Origin: JBBIND01 sp037444075
GTDB lineage: Bacteria; Acidobacteriota; Terriglobia; Bryobacterales; Bryobacteraceae
Assembly: GCA_037444075.1 (NCBI GenBank)
Contig: JBBIND010000059.1
Span: 1 to 27,009 of the forward strand
Length of the DNA: 27,009 bases
Direction of reading: 5' to 3'
Within the stretch, counting starts at the first letter, position 1; every line of letters starts with the position of its first letter. This document shows positions 7,024 through 13,569 of this stretch, one piece after another. The notes below the pieces were generated by a model. It ran no database searches, had not been told where the DNA came from, and was given only the letters and a program-made list of their open reading frames with translations. The position numbers and the translations under genes are program-made.

Positions 7024-7800
7024 CTATGTGACGCCTCGCGCCCGGAGCGCGTCGTTCACGAGCGCGATGAGCTCCTGGCGTGTCACTGTGATCTTGCCGG
7101 AGTCGCCCATGTCTTCAGCCACCACCGGGCAGCCCGGCTCCACACCGGCGCGCGACGGGACTCCGTAGCGGGCGCGCGATTCAAACAACTTGGCCACCTC
7201 GGACTTGGACAGCACATCGGCGCCGCCCAGCAATTCCGCCACCAGGGCGATGCGCGCGTAGTGCTCGACCATCTCCATCTTGAAGAAGGCCTTGAAAACT
7301 TCGTCGGAATAGCAGACGGCGCCGTGATTGGCCATCAGAATGGCGTCGTACTTCGGTATCAGCGGCAGCATCGGCTCTATCAAAGCAGGCGTGCCGGGCA
7401 AACCATAGGCAGCCAGCGGAACGCAGCCCAAGCCGATGATGATCTCCGGCAACAAGGCCTGGTTCAGCGCTCTGCCGGCGGCCGCAAAACCGGTGGCCAC
7501 GGGCGGGTGCGCGTGCACCACCGCGCGCACGTCAGGGCGCATGTTGTAGACGGTCAAATGCATGTCCACTTCAGAGGTGCGGTTCAGCTTGCCCAGCAGC
7601 TTGTTCCCCTGCATGTCGCAGAGCACCAGGTCGTCCGGGTGCATCATGCCCTTGCTCACACCCGTAGGAGTGCAGAGCACACGGTCATCGCCCAGGCGGA
7701 CGGTGATGTTGCCGTCGTTGGCGGCCACCCAGCCTTTTTGATAGACGAGCTGGCCGACTTCGACAATCTCTTGCCGAAGTTCCTTTTCCGTCTTGGTCAT
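7024..7800 (-). CDS. Class II aldolase (fuculose/rhamnulose-phosphate type) with C-terminal encapsulation-like helix
   Basis: Zinc-dependent class II aldolases of the FucA/AraD family cleave sugar phosphates to dihydroxyacetone phosphate and an aldehyde such as L-lactaldehyde. The 258-residue product has the expected zinc ligands E77, H96, H98 (VHAHPP) and H159 (NHGAV), with the same spacing as FucA. The nearby ANDGNITVR and TPTGVSKG motifs bind the phosphate. A flexible linker (about 218-236) leads to a separate amphipathic helix at 237-256 (ITVTRQELIALVNDALRARG), the usual form of a peptide that targets enzymes into microcompartments. I start it at the ATG at 7800; an upstream extension to 7887 lacks family resemblance. 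It is the first gene of the BMC operon, 27 bp before the shell gene. The sugar substrate is inferred, not shown. Confidence 0.93.
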   Translation of the reverse strand: MTKTEKELRQEIVEVGQLVYQKGWVAANDGNITVRLGDDRVLCTPTGVSKGMMHPDDLVLCDMQGNKLLGKLNRTSEVDMHLTVYNMRPDVRAVVHAHPPVATGFAAAGRALNQALLPEIIIGLGCVPLAAYGLPGTPALIEPMLPLIPKYDAILMANHGAVCYSDEVFKAFFKMEMVEHYARIALVAELLGGADVLSKSEVAKLFESRARYGVPSRAGVEPGCPVVAEDMGDSGKITVTRQELIALVNDALRARGVT

Positions 7801-7811
7801 CCGAATCACTG

Positions 7812-7817
7812 ATTGTA
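7812..7817 (-). promoter_or_regulatory. Candidate -10 element for the BMC operon
   Basis: On the minus strand TACAAT lies 11 nt before the aldolase ATG at 7800. No convincing -35 hexamer is found at the right distance, and no Shine-Dalgarno lies between this element and the ATG. If it is used, the transcript would be almost leaderless. Confidence 0.3.
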
Positions 7818-8039
7818 GCAGAGGCGGGCCGGCGAAGCCGCACTTTGGGGAAGATCGGACGCAGCACGCTGGTCCAGTCGATGGCACTCCTCTTACGTGG
7901 TTGGGCGGTTTGCGGTTCGCGTCGATTCGAGGCCTTTCGCTGGCGCTTCCCTACGGTTCGAATGGTTCCGGTTGTCGCCAAGGTCGAGCGGCGAGTATCA
8001 TGAGCTACCAGTCAATTCAATTTGATTACAGGGAGTATC

Positions 8040-8459
8040 ATGAACGCTCCGCCCTCCAAAACAGCTCTCGTAATAGCCATGAGCCTTTTTGCCGGGGCTA
8101 CGCTTCTGGCGCAAACAAACGTCGGAAACATTTCCGGCAAAGTCTTCGACACGTCAGGAGCCGTCGTACCCAACTGCTCCGTATTGGCGCGGAATCTTCA
8201 AACCGGCTTCGAACAAAGCACCTTAACCGATGACAGCGGGTCTTACTCTTTCCCCTCTTTGCCACGCGGAACACCGCATGAGCGCATGAACCTGCAGTTC
8301 CACGCCGAATCCTTCAACACCTGGAACCACCCGTCGTTCACGAACATCAACACCACGGTCCGTTTCAACGCAGCCGGACAGCCCATCCAAAACTACGGCG
8401 CTGCGAGCGGCTCCGGTCCCGGACGCGTCCTGAGCTTCGGCTTGAAGCTGATCTATTAG
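8040..8459 (+). pseudogene. TonB-dependent (Oar-like) receptor remnant, in-frame internal deletion
   Basis: The 139-residue frame joins both ends of a large outer-membrane receptor. Residues 1-24 are a signal peptide (KTALVIAMSLFAGATLLAQ). Residues 27-78 match the start of the carboxypeptidase-regulatory-like domain that opens acidobacterial TonB receptors (NVGNISGKVFDTSGAVVPN). From about residue 83 the sequence is the end of the beta-barrel (MNLQFHAESFNTWNHPSF...RVLSFGLKLIY, with the terminal aromatic residue of an outer-membrane strand). The plug and nearly all of the barrel, roughly 900 residues in intact relatives, are missing. The fusion point is near 8271-8288. The ATG at 8040 has GGGA about 7 nt upstream, so it could still be expressed, but it cannot be a working receptor. 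The deletion is either real or an assembly collapse. Confidence 0.85.
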
Positions 8460-8465
8460 ACCGCC

Positions 8466-9092
8466 GTGGGGCGGAAGATTCTATCCACTGAAATCGCGGG
8501 GCCTTCAGGACGCCTGGAGGCCCTACTGGAAGAACCCGCCCTCGCTGTGCCCACGGAGGCGGCGCTCTTGTGCCATCCCCATCCGCTGCACGGCGGCACC
8601 ATGCGCAACAAAGTGGTTCACCGCATGGCGCGTGGACTGTCGCGAGCCGGCGCTGCCGTGCTGCGCTTCAACTTCCGAGGCGTGGGAAGGAGCGAAGGCG
8701 CCTACGGACATTTCGAAGGGGAAATGGCGGACGCGCGGAGCGCTCTCGAGTGGCTGCGAGACCGGTATCCGCACCTGCCCTGCACGCTCGCCGGCTTTTC
8801 CTTCGGAGCCCGCATAGTGGAGCGCCTGGCCTGCGAACAACCGGAAACTGCCCGGGTCATTCTGGCGGGCTATCCGACCGTCTATTCTCCCGGCCCCGCC
8901 CTGGCGCGGTGCTCCGCGCCGCGCATCTACATTCAAAGCACACAGGACGAGTTCGGTCCGCGTCAGGACCTGGAAGCGTACGTGTCTTCCTTGCAGGGAT
9001 CAGTGCGGGTTCTCTGGGTGGAGGCCAGCGGCCATTTCTTCGCCGGCGGGTTGGATCAATTGGAGGAACTCTTGGCCAGATTGGCGCGCTGA
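8466..9092 (+). CDS. Alpha/beta hydrolase family protein
   Basis: This 208-residue cytosolic hydrolase belongs to the short single-domain group that includes YghX/YfhR-like and dienelactone-hydrolase-like proteins. Visible are the oxyanion-side motif CHPHPLHGGTM (36-46), FNFRGVGRSEG (69-78), the nucleophile elbow GFSFG with S112, an acidic residue at D161 (STQDEF) and the catalytic histidine H190 (ASGHFF). The substrate is unknown. It begins at the GTG at 8466, 6 bp after the stop of the TonB remnant, so it is probably translated from a readthrough transcript of that locus. It converges on the response regulator with only 2 bp between the stop codons. Confidence 0.85.
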   Translation: MGRKILSTEIAGPSGRLEALLEEPALAVPTEAALLCHPHPLHGGTMRNKVVHRMARGLSRAGAAVLRFNFRGVGRSEGAYGHFEGEMADARSALEWLRDRYPHLPCTLAGFSFGARIVERLACEQPETARVILAGYPTVYSPGPALARCSAPRIYIQSTQDEFGPRQDLEAYVSSLQGSVRVLWVEASGHFFAGGLDQLEELLARLAR

Positions 9093-9094
9093 AT

Positions 9095-9541
9095 TCAGCC
9101 GCGCGGGTGCCTCAGGGAGCGCGTGACGCGGCGCGTGGCCCGCTCGCTGATCAGTTCGGCAACTTTAGTCAGCAACTCCGGCAGGTTCTCGGATTCGATC
9201 AGCACCTGTGCCCGGCTCTGTCTCGAACTCGTTCGCGGCCTGTCTTCCCGGTATGTCGTGATCAGGGCGGTGGCCGGCCGGTAGTCCGCGAGGCGGGCAT
9301 GCGCCAGCACCTTCAAACCGGCTTCCGGAGATTCCATGTCGAGGTCGGTGAGTACCAGTTCGTACTCGCCTTCTTCCAGTTTCCGTATAGCCTCGGCCGC
9401 CGAGGCAGCCGTGTCCACATCGTAGCCGCCAGCGTCCAGCAGTGTCTGCAAGGCCAGGCGAGACGCCGGGTCGTCATCGGCCAGCAACACCCTGGCTAAT
9501 GCCAAGCTATGTGATTTCGTTTCTTGTACTAGTGCGCTCAT
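9095..9541 (-). CDS. Stand-alone response regulator receiver domain, atypical
   Basis: This is a single CheY-like receiver domain of 148 residues. It shows the acidic pocket ADDDP (D22-D24), the phospho-acceptor D66 in VLTDLDM and the switch threonine in ALITTY (T95 or T96). The conserved lysine expected just before the last strand-turn (normally K-P) is absent: the sequence reads RAQVLIESENLPELL, so signalling may be altered or the protein may be phosphorylation independent. The N-terminal tail and the Arg-rich C-terminal tail (RATRRVTRSLRHPRG) are extra. No output domain or kinase gene is nearby. It converges on the alpha/beta hydrolase and has a long AT-rich upstream region shared with the end of purB. 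Confidence 0.82.
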   Translation of the reverse strand: MSALVQETKSHSLALARVLLADDDPASRLALQTLLDAGGYDVDTAASAAEAIRKLEEGEYELVLTDLDMESPEAGLKVLAHARLADYRPATALITTYREDRPRTSSRQSRAQVLIESENLPELLTKVAELISERATRRVTRSLRHPRG

Positions 9542-9674
9542 TGATTAAAAGGCGAAGATGCCCGCCAAACCTAGGTTCAGTGTACTCCAAGAATCGGAAA
9601 TTGCATCCACCAGAGGCAAAAAAATCAGTCACCTACAATAGTAGCACTTTTTCTGCGATTTTAATAGTATTTTG

Positions 9675-9689
9675 GCGCGCTAATCGCGC
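9675..9689 (-). terminator. Possible weak terminator after purB
   Basis: GCGCG-CTAAT-CGCGC forms a 5 bp stem just after the purB stop in an AT-rich spacer (9542-9715). The minus-strand tail after it is CCAAAATACTATTAAAAT, which is not a clean T run. The same 174 bp spacer must also carry the promoter of the response regulator; no clear -35/-10 pair is seen. Confidence 0.35.
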
Positions 9690-9715
9690 TCAAGATGCAA
9701 ACAAATGAAAACAAA

Positions 9716-11029
9716 CTATTTATCCTCAAACAGGCGATTGAAGATGCTATCTACGTTCCTCAGTTGCCGGTCCAGGGAAAAGCTGTCGCGAACCTGCTCG
9801 GCGGAGAGGTATTTCTGGATCTCGGGGTCCTGTTCGACCGCCTGGCGGAAGTCGCTGTCTTCCTCCCAGGCTTTCATCGCGTGGCGTTGGACGACTTTGT
9901 ATGCGCTTTCCCTCAACATGCCGGCTGCGGAAATATCCAGCAGTACCTGGCCGGAAAATACGAGCCCACGCGTCAGATCGAGATTCCGGCGCATTCTTTC
10001 GGGGTAGACGCGCATCCCGCGCACCAACCAGATGGTCTTGGCGAGGAGGTAGTCGGTCAACACGGCTGAGTCGGCGAGAATGACCCTCTCCACGGATGAG
10101 TGCGAAATGTCCCGTTCGTGCCAGAGGGCTATGTTCTCAAAAGCAGCCTGCGCATTGGCGCGAACCACACGTGCCAGCCCGCAGATTTGTTCACTCACCA
10201 CAGGGTTGCGCTTGTGGGGCATGGCGGAGCTGCCCTTCTGACCGGTTGTGAAGGGTTCTTCCGCCTCGCGGATTTCCGTGCGCTGAAGGTGGCGGATTTC
10301 CAGCGCGATCTTTTCGAGGTTGGCGGTGATCAGAGCCAGCGCGGCTATGTAAGCTGCATGCCTGTCGCGTGAGAGTACCTGGTTGCTGATGGGCGCGGCG
10401 CCCAAACCCAGCCGTTCGCAGATGAGTTGCTCGGCTTCCGGTCCGATGTGCGCGAACGTACCCACCGCGCCGGATATCTTCCCTACCCTCAAGTCTTCAG
10501 CCGCGGCGGCGAGCCTTGTCCGGCTTCTGCGCAGGTCGTCCCACCAGAGGGCCAGTTTGAGCCCGAAGGTGACGGGTTCGGCATGTACGCCGTGCGTGCG
10601 TCCAATTTGAACGGCATGCCGGAATTCCATGGCCCGCTCCCGGAGCACTGCCAGCAGTTCGTCCGTCGCCGCGAGGAGCAAATCCGAGCTTTGGCGGAGC
10701 TGAAGCGCCTGAGCGGTATCGACAACGTCATTGGAGGTCAGCCCGTAATGGAGCCAGCGCGAGGCGTCGGCGGCGCCTGCGGCGGCCATGGTTTCAGCCA
10801 CGGCAGTAGTGAAGGCGATCACGTCGTGCTTCACTTCCCGCTCGATTTCGTGCATGCGGGCGAGATTGAAACCGGCGTGGCGGCGCAGGGCGGCAGCCGC
10901 CTCCACGGGCACCTCACCCAACTCGGCCAGCGCTTCCGCCGCGGCGAGTTCCACCTCCAGCCATTGCCGGAACTTGTTCTCTTCGCTCCAGATGGCGCCC
11001 ATTTCGGGCCGTGTGTAGCGTGCAATCAT
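9716..11029 (-). CDS. purB: Adenylosuccinate lyase
   Basis: PurB cleaves SAICAR and adenylosuccinate, releasing fumarate in purine synthesis. The 437-residue product is full length, a homotetrameric cytosolic enzyme of the fumarase/aspartase superfamily. Family marks: MIARYTRPEMGAIWSEENKF at the N-terminus, HYGLTSNDVVDT (94-105), GRTHGVHAEP with the acid histidine H146, and the superfamily signature GSSAMPHKRNP (266-276) with the catalytic serine loop. The ATG at 11029 lies 18 bp downstream of the walJ-like stop, so the two genes are probably co-transcribed. Confidence 0.96.
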   Translation of the reverse strand: MIARYTRPEMGAIWSEENKFRQWLEVELAAAEALAELGEVPVEAAAALRRHAGFNLARMHEIEREVKHDVIAFTTAVAETMAAAGAADASRWLHYGLTSNDVVDTAQALQLRQSSDLLLAATDELLAVLRERAMEFRHAVQIGRTHGVHAEPVTFGLKLALWWDDLRRSRTRLAAAAEDLRVGKISGAVGTFAHIGPEAEQLICERLGLGAAPISNQVLSRDRHAAYIAALALITANLEKIALEIRHLQRTEIREAEEPFTTGQKGSSAMPHKRNPVVSEQICGLARVVRANAQAAFENIALWHERDISHSSVERVILADSAVLTDYLLAKTIWLVRGMRVYPERMRRNLDLTRGLVFSGQVLLDISAAGMLRESAYKVVQRHAMKAWEEDSDFRQAVEQDPEIQKYLSAEQVRDSFSLDRQLRNVDSIFNRLFEDK

Positions 11030-11047
11030 GAGTGTCTGTTTCCCGAA

Positions 11048-11803
11048 TCAGAATTCGATGAGTTCGCTTTGAAGACGGGGCTTGGCCACCACCAATCTTG
11101 TGCTTAAAGCCTTTCTTTCGAGCGCCTGAGAGGCAGCCAGCCGGACCAGTTCCGGGTGGTTGTTGTGTTCGCTCAGGTGGCCTAGCACGAGCGTGTGGGT
11201 GACGCCATCCAGTTCCTCGTAGATGAAGTCGGAGACCACGTCATTGGAAAGGTGGCCTTTGCGCCCCATCACGCGCTGTTTGATGGACCAGGGGTAAGGA
11301 CCCACTTTGAGCATTTCGAGATCATGGTTGGATTCCAGCATCAGCAGGTCACAACCCCGTACATGGTACTTCACGGACTCCGGCAGATAGCCGAGGTCGG
11401 TGACGATGCCCACTTTGCGGCCCCCGTGGCGGATGCAATAGCCCACCGGGTCGACCGCGTCGTGCGGAATGGTGAAGCTATCCACGCGCAGGTCGCCGAT
11501 TTCGAAACCCGTGCCAGCCTGAAAGGTCTGGACCCTGCCTGAAAAGTCCGAGGTGATGATGGAAGGCGCCGTCAGCTCCGTGGCGTAGACAGTGACATCC
11601 AGCGTCTTGCTCAGGAGAGGCAGCCCGGCGATGTGGTCCGTGTGCTCGTGTGTGACCAGAATGGCGTTCAACTCGCGCGGGTCTTCCCCGATGTCCGCCA
11701 GCCGCCGCAGGGTCTCCTTCCGGCTAAGCCCGGCATCAATCAGAATGCGGGTGTGGTCAGTGCCCAGGAAGACGGAGTTTCCGGCACTGCTGCTCGCGAG
11801 CAC
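11048..11803 (-). CDS. walJ: MBL-fold metallo-hydrolase, WalJ/YycJ type
   Basis: A metallo-beta-lactamase-fold protein like YycJ/WalJ, a cytosolic nuclease-like enzyme linked to DNA repair or cell wall stress in Firmicutes. It has the metal-binding VTHEHTDHIAG (H52, H54, D56 and H57 from the GTG at 11803), the LASSSAGNS start, the LIDAGLSRKE motif, IPHDAVDPVG and GIVTDLGYL. Family members normally open M-x-(I/V)-C-V-L-A-S-S-S, which needs four residues upstream of the GTG. There the only codons in frame are ATC AGG ATT TGC. A strong GGGGGAGGAA ribosome binding site lies 8 nt before the ATC at 11815 but about 20 nt before the GTG. The gene therefore likely starts at a non-canonical ATC, or an ATG has been misread. 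It precedes purB by 18 bp. Confidence 0.85.
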   Translation of the reverse strand: MLASSSAGNSVFLGTDHTRILIDAGLSRKETLRRLADIGEDPRELNAILVTHEHTDHIAGLPLLSKTLDVTVYATELTAPSIITSDFSGRVQTFQAGTGFEIGDLRVDSFTIPHDAVDPVGYCIRHGGRKVGIVTDLGYLPESVKYHVRGCDLLMLESNHDLEMLKVGPYPWSIKQRVMGRKGHLSNDVVSDFIYEELDGVTHTLVLGHLSEHNNHPELVRLAASQALERKALSTRLVVAKPRLQSELIEF

Positions 11804-11942
11804 GCAAATCCTGATAACGAATTCCTCCCCCGAACTCCCACTTGTAACAGGAAAGCGATAGGTTTCACAAGCCGCCGGACAGCGCTCGAAACAGAGCCCG
11901 CGAGGGAGAGCGCCGTCTGCGGGCAGCCATCCGGCGGGCCGG

Positions 11943-13541
11943 TCAGCGGATGCCTTTCTTGGCGTCCTTGAGCAGTTCGCGGGCGGCGTTATAGCCCGGC
12001 AGCCCGATCACTCCTCCGCCGGGATGCGCTCCTGATCCGCAAAGATAAAGCCCCGGCAGCGGAGTGCGATAACGTGCCCAGCCTGCCAGGGGGCGCATCC
12101 AGAACAACTGATGCACGCTCATCTCTCCGTGGAAAATATTGCCTCCGGTCAGTCCGAACCGGCGCTCGAGATCGAGCGGAGTGACCACTTGCCGATGGAG
12201 AATCCGGGATCGGAAGTTCGGCGCGTATTCTTCGATGATGTTGATAACGCGGTCGGCGAACGGCTCACCCAACTCGTCCCAGCTTCCTTCGCGCAGCGTG
12301 TACGGAGCGTATTGGAGAAAGATGCCCATGACGTGACACCCGGCAGGCGCGAGCGAAGGGTCGTAGGTGGTGGGTATCGTCATCTCGATGAGCGGCGCCT
12401 CCGACGGGCGGCCGTACTTGGCGTCGTCCCAAGCCTTCTCCAGGTAGTCCATCGAGGGGCAGATGTGCATCGTGGCGCGATGCTGCGGACCGGGTGCGCC
12501 CGGCAGGGCTTTGAATTCAGGCAATCCGTCGAGCGCCAGGTTGATCTTGGCCGAGGTTCCTTCGCAGCGGAAGTTCCGCAGAGCCTCCACGAATTCCTGC
12601 GGCAGATGCTGTTCGCCGACCAGGCCGAAGAACGTCCGCAGCGGATCCAGGTTGCTGGCCACCAGGCGTGCGGAGATCTCTTCGCCGCTTTCCAAAACCA
12701 CGCCCGCGGCTCTCCCTTCGCGCACCAGGACGCGTTCCACCGGCGCGGAGGTGCGGATGATGACGCCACGGCTGCGGGCGCTGGCTGCGATGGCTTCCGG
12801 GATCGCCCCCATGCCGCCCCGCACGAAGCCCCACAAGCCGCGCTTGCCGCCCACGCCCCCCATGCAATGGTGCAAGAGGATATAAGCCGTGCCAGCCGAC
12901 CGTGGACCGCCGTTCGCCCCAATCACGGCGTCCGTGGCCAGCGTGGTCTTCAGTTCATCGGACTCGAACCACTCATCCAGAAACTCCGAGGCTGGTTGCG
13001 TGAAGATCTTGACCAGCGCGACGGCCTCCTTGCGGGAAATGCCACGGAGTTTAGCCGCCAGCCGAAGGTAATCGGCCAGGTCGCCGGCGCCGGCGAATGG
13101 AAACCGCGGCGGCGTAACGGGAAGCAAAGCTTCCACCAGCCGCGCGAGCCGCTCCAGCAGGTCCTCGTAGGCGGCGTAGCGGCTGGCGTCGCGCGGTGAG
13201 AATTTGGCGATTTCGTCGAGCGTCCGCGAGCGGTCCTGCCAGAAGAACAGGTAGCGCCCGTCAGGGTAGGGCGAAAAGAACGAAGGGTCTTTTGCGTCCA
13301 CCTGGTAGCCGAACCGCGGCAATTCAAGCTCCTGGACGATCTGCGGTTGCAGCAGACTGGTGAGGTATGCGGCGGTAGACACACGGTAGCCCGGCCACAG
13401 CGCTTCGGTGACGCAGGAGCCGCCCAGCACCTCGCGGCTCTCGAGCACCAGCGTGCGCATCCCGGCGCGCGCCAGGCAGGCGGCCGCCACGAGGCCGTTG
13501 TGCCCTCCCCCGACAATGACGACGTCATAGTGATTCGGCAT
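11943..13541 (-). CDS. Phytoene-dehydrogenase-like FAD-dependent oxidoreductase
   Basis: This 532-residue flavoprotein belongs to the phytoene desaturase/PYROXD2-like family of FAD-dependent amine oxidase-fold enzymes. It has the dinucleotide-binding VVIVGGGHNGLVAAACLARAG (GGGHNG at 11-16), the EVLGGSC motif, LVASNLDP in the middle, and a C-terminal FAD motif (GLYLCGSGAHPGGGVIGLPG). The substrate is unknown. Carotenoid desaturation is possible in principle, but no crt genes are near, and PYROXD2-like members act on other substrates. The ATG at 13541 lies 28 bp after the glgB stop on the same strand, so it is likely in the glgB transcription unit. Confidence 0.9.
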   Translation of the reverse strand: MPNHYDVVIVGGGHNGLVAAACLARAGMRTLVLESREVLGGSCVTEALWPGYRVSTAAYLTSLLQPQIVQELELPRFGYQVDAKDPSFFSPYPDGRYLFFWQDRSRTLDEIAKFSPRDASRYAAYEDLLERLARLVEALLPVTPPRFPFAGAGDLADYLRLAAKLRGISRKEAVALVKIFTQPASEFLDEWFESDELKTTLATDAVIGANGGPRSAGTAYILLHHCMGGVGGKRGLWGFVRGGMGAIPEAIAASARSRGVIIRTSAPVERVLVREGRAAGVVLESGEEISARLVASNLDPLRTFFGLVGEQHLPQEFVEALRNFRCEGTSAKINLALDGLPEFKALPGAPGPQHRATMHICPSMDYLEKAWDDAKYGRPSEAPLIEMTIPTTYDPSLAPAGCHVMGIFLQYAPYTLREGSWDELGEPFADRVINIIEEYAPNFRSRILHRQVVTPLDLERRFGLTGGNIFHGEMSVHQLFWMRPLAGWARYRTPLPGLYLCGSGAHPGGGVIGLPGYNAARELLKDAKKGIR

Positions 13542-13569
13542 GGCTTTCCTCTCGGCGGCGAACCCGCTT

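Noticed and set aside
7801..8039. A small gene in the spacer between the aldolase and the TonB remnant
   Set aside because: Frames here lack a ribosome binding site and any recognisable sequence; it most likely holds the two divergent promoters.
7993..8043. Direct repeat GAGTATCATGA at 7993-8003 and 8033-8043 as a target-site duplication
   Set aside because: The two copies are 40 bp apart with no mobile element between them; probably chance or a small duplication around the start codon.
12111..13199. Plus-strand 362-residue frame opposite the flavoprotein
   Set aside because: Antisense shadow; the minus frame has FAD-binding motifs at both ends.
11943..13541. Calling the flavoprotein a carotenoid desaturase (crtI)
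   Set aside because: The fold is shared with PYROXD2-like proteins and no carotenoid genes are near, so the specific name is not supported.
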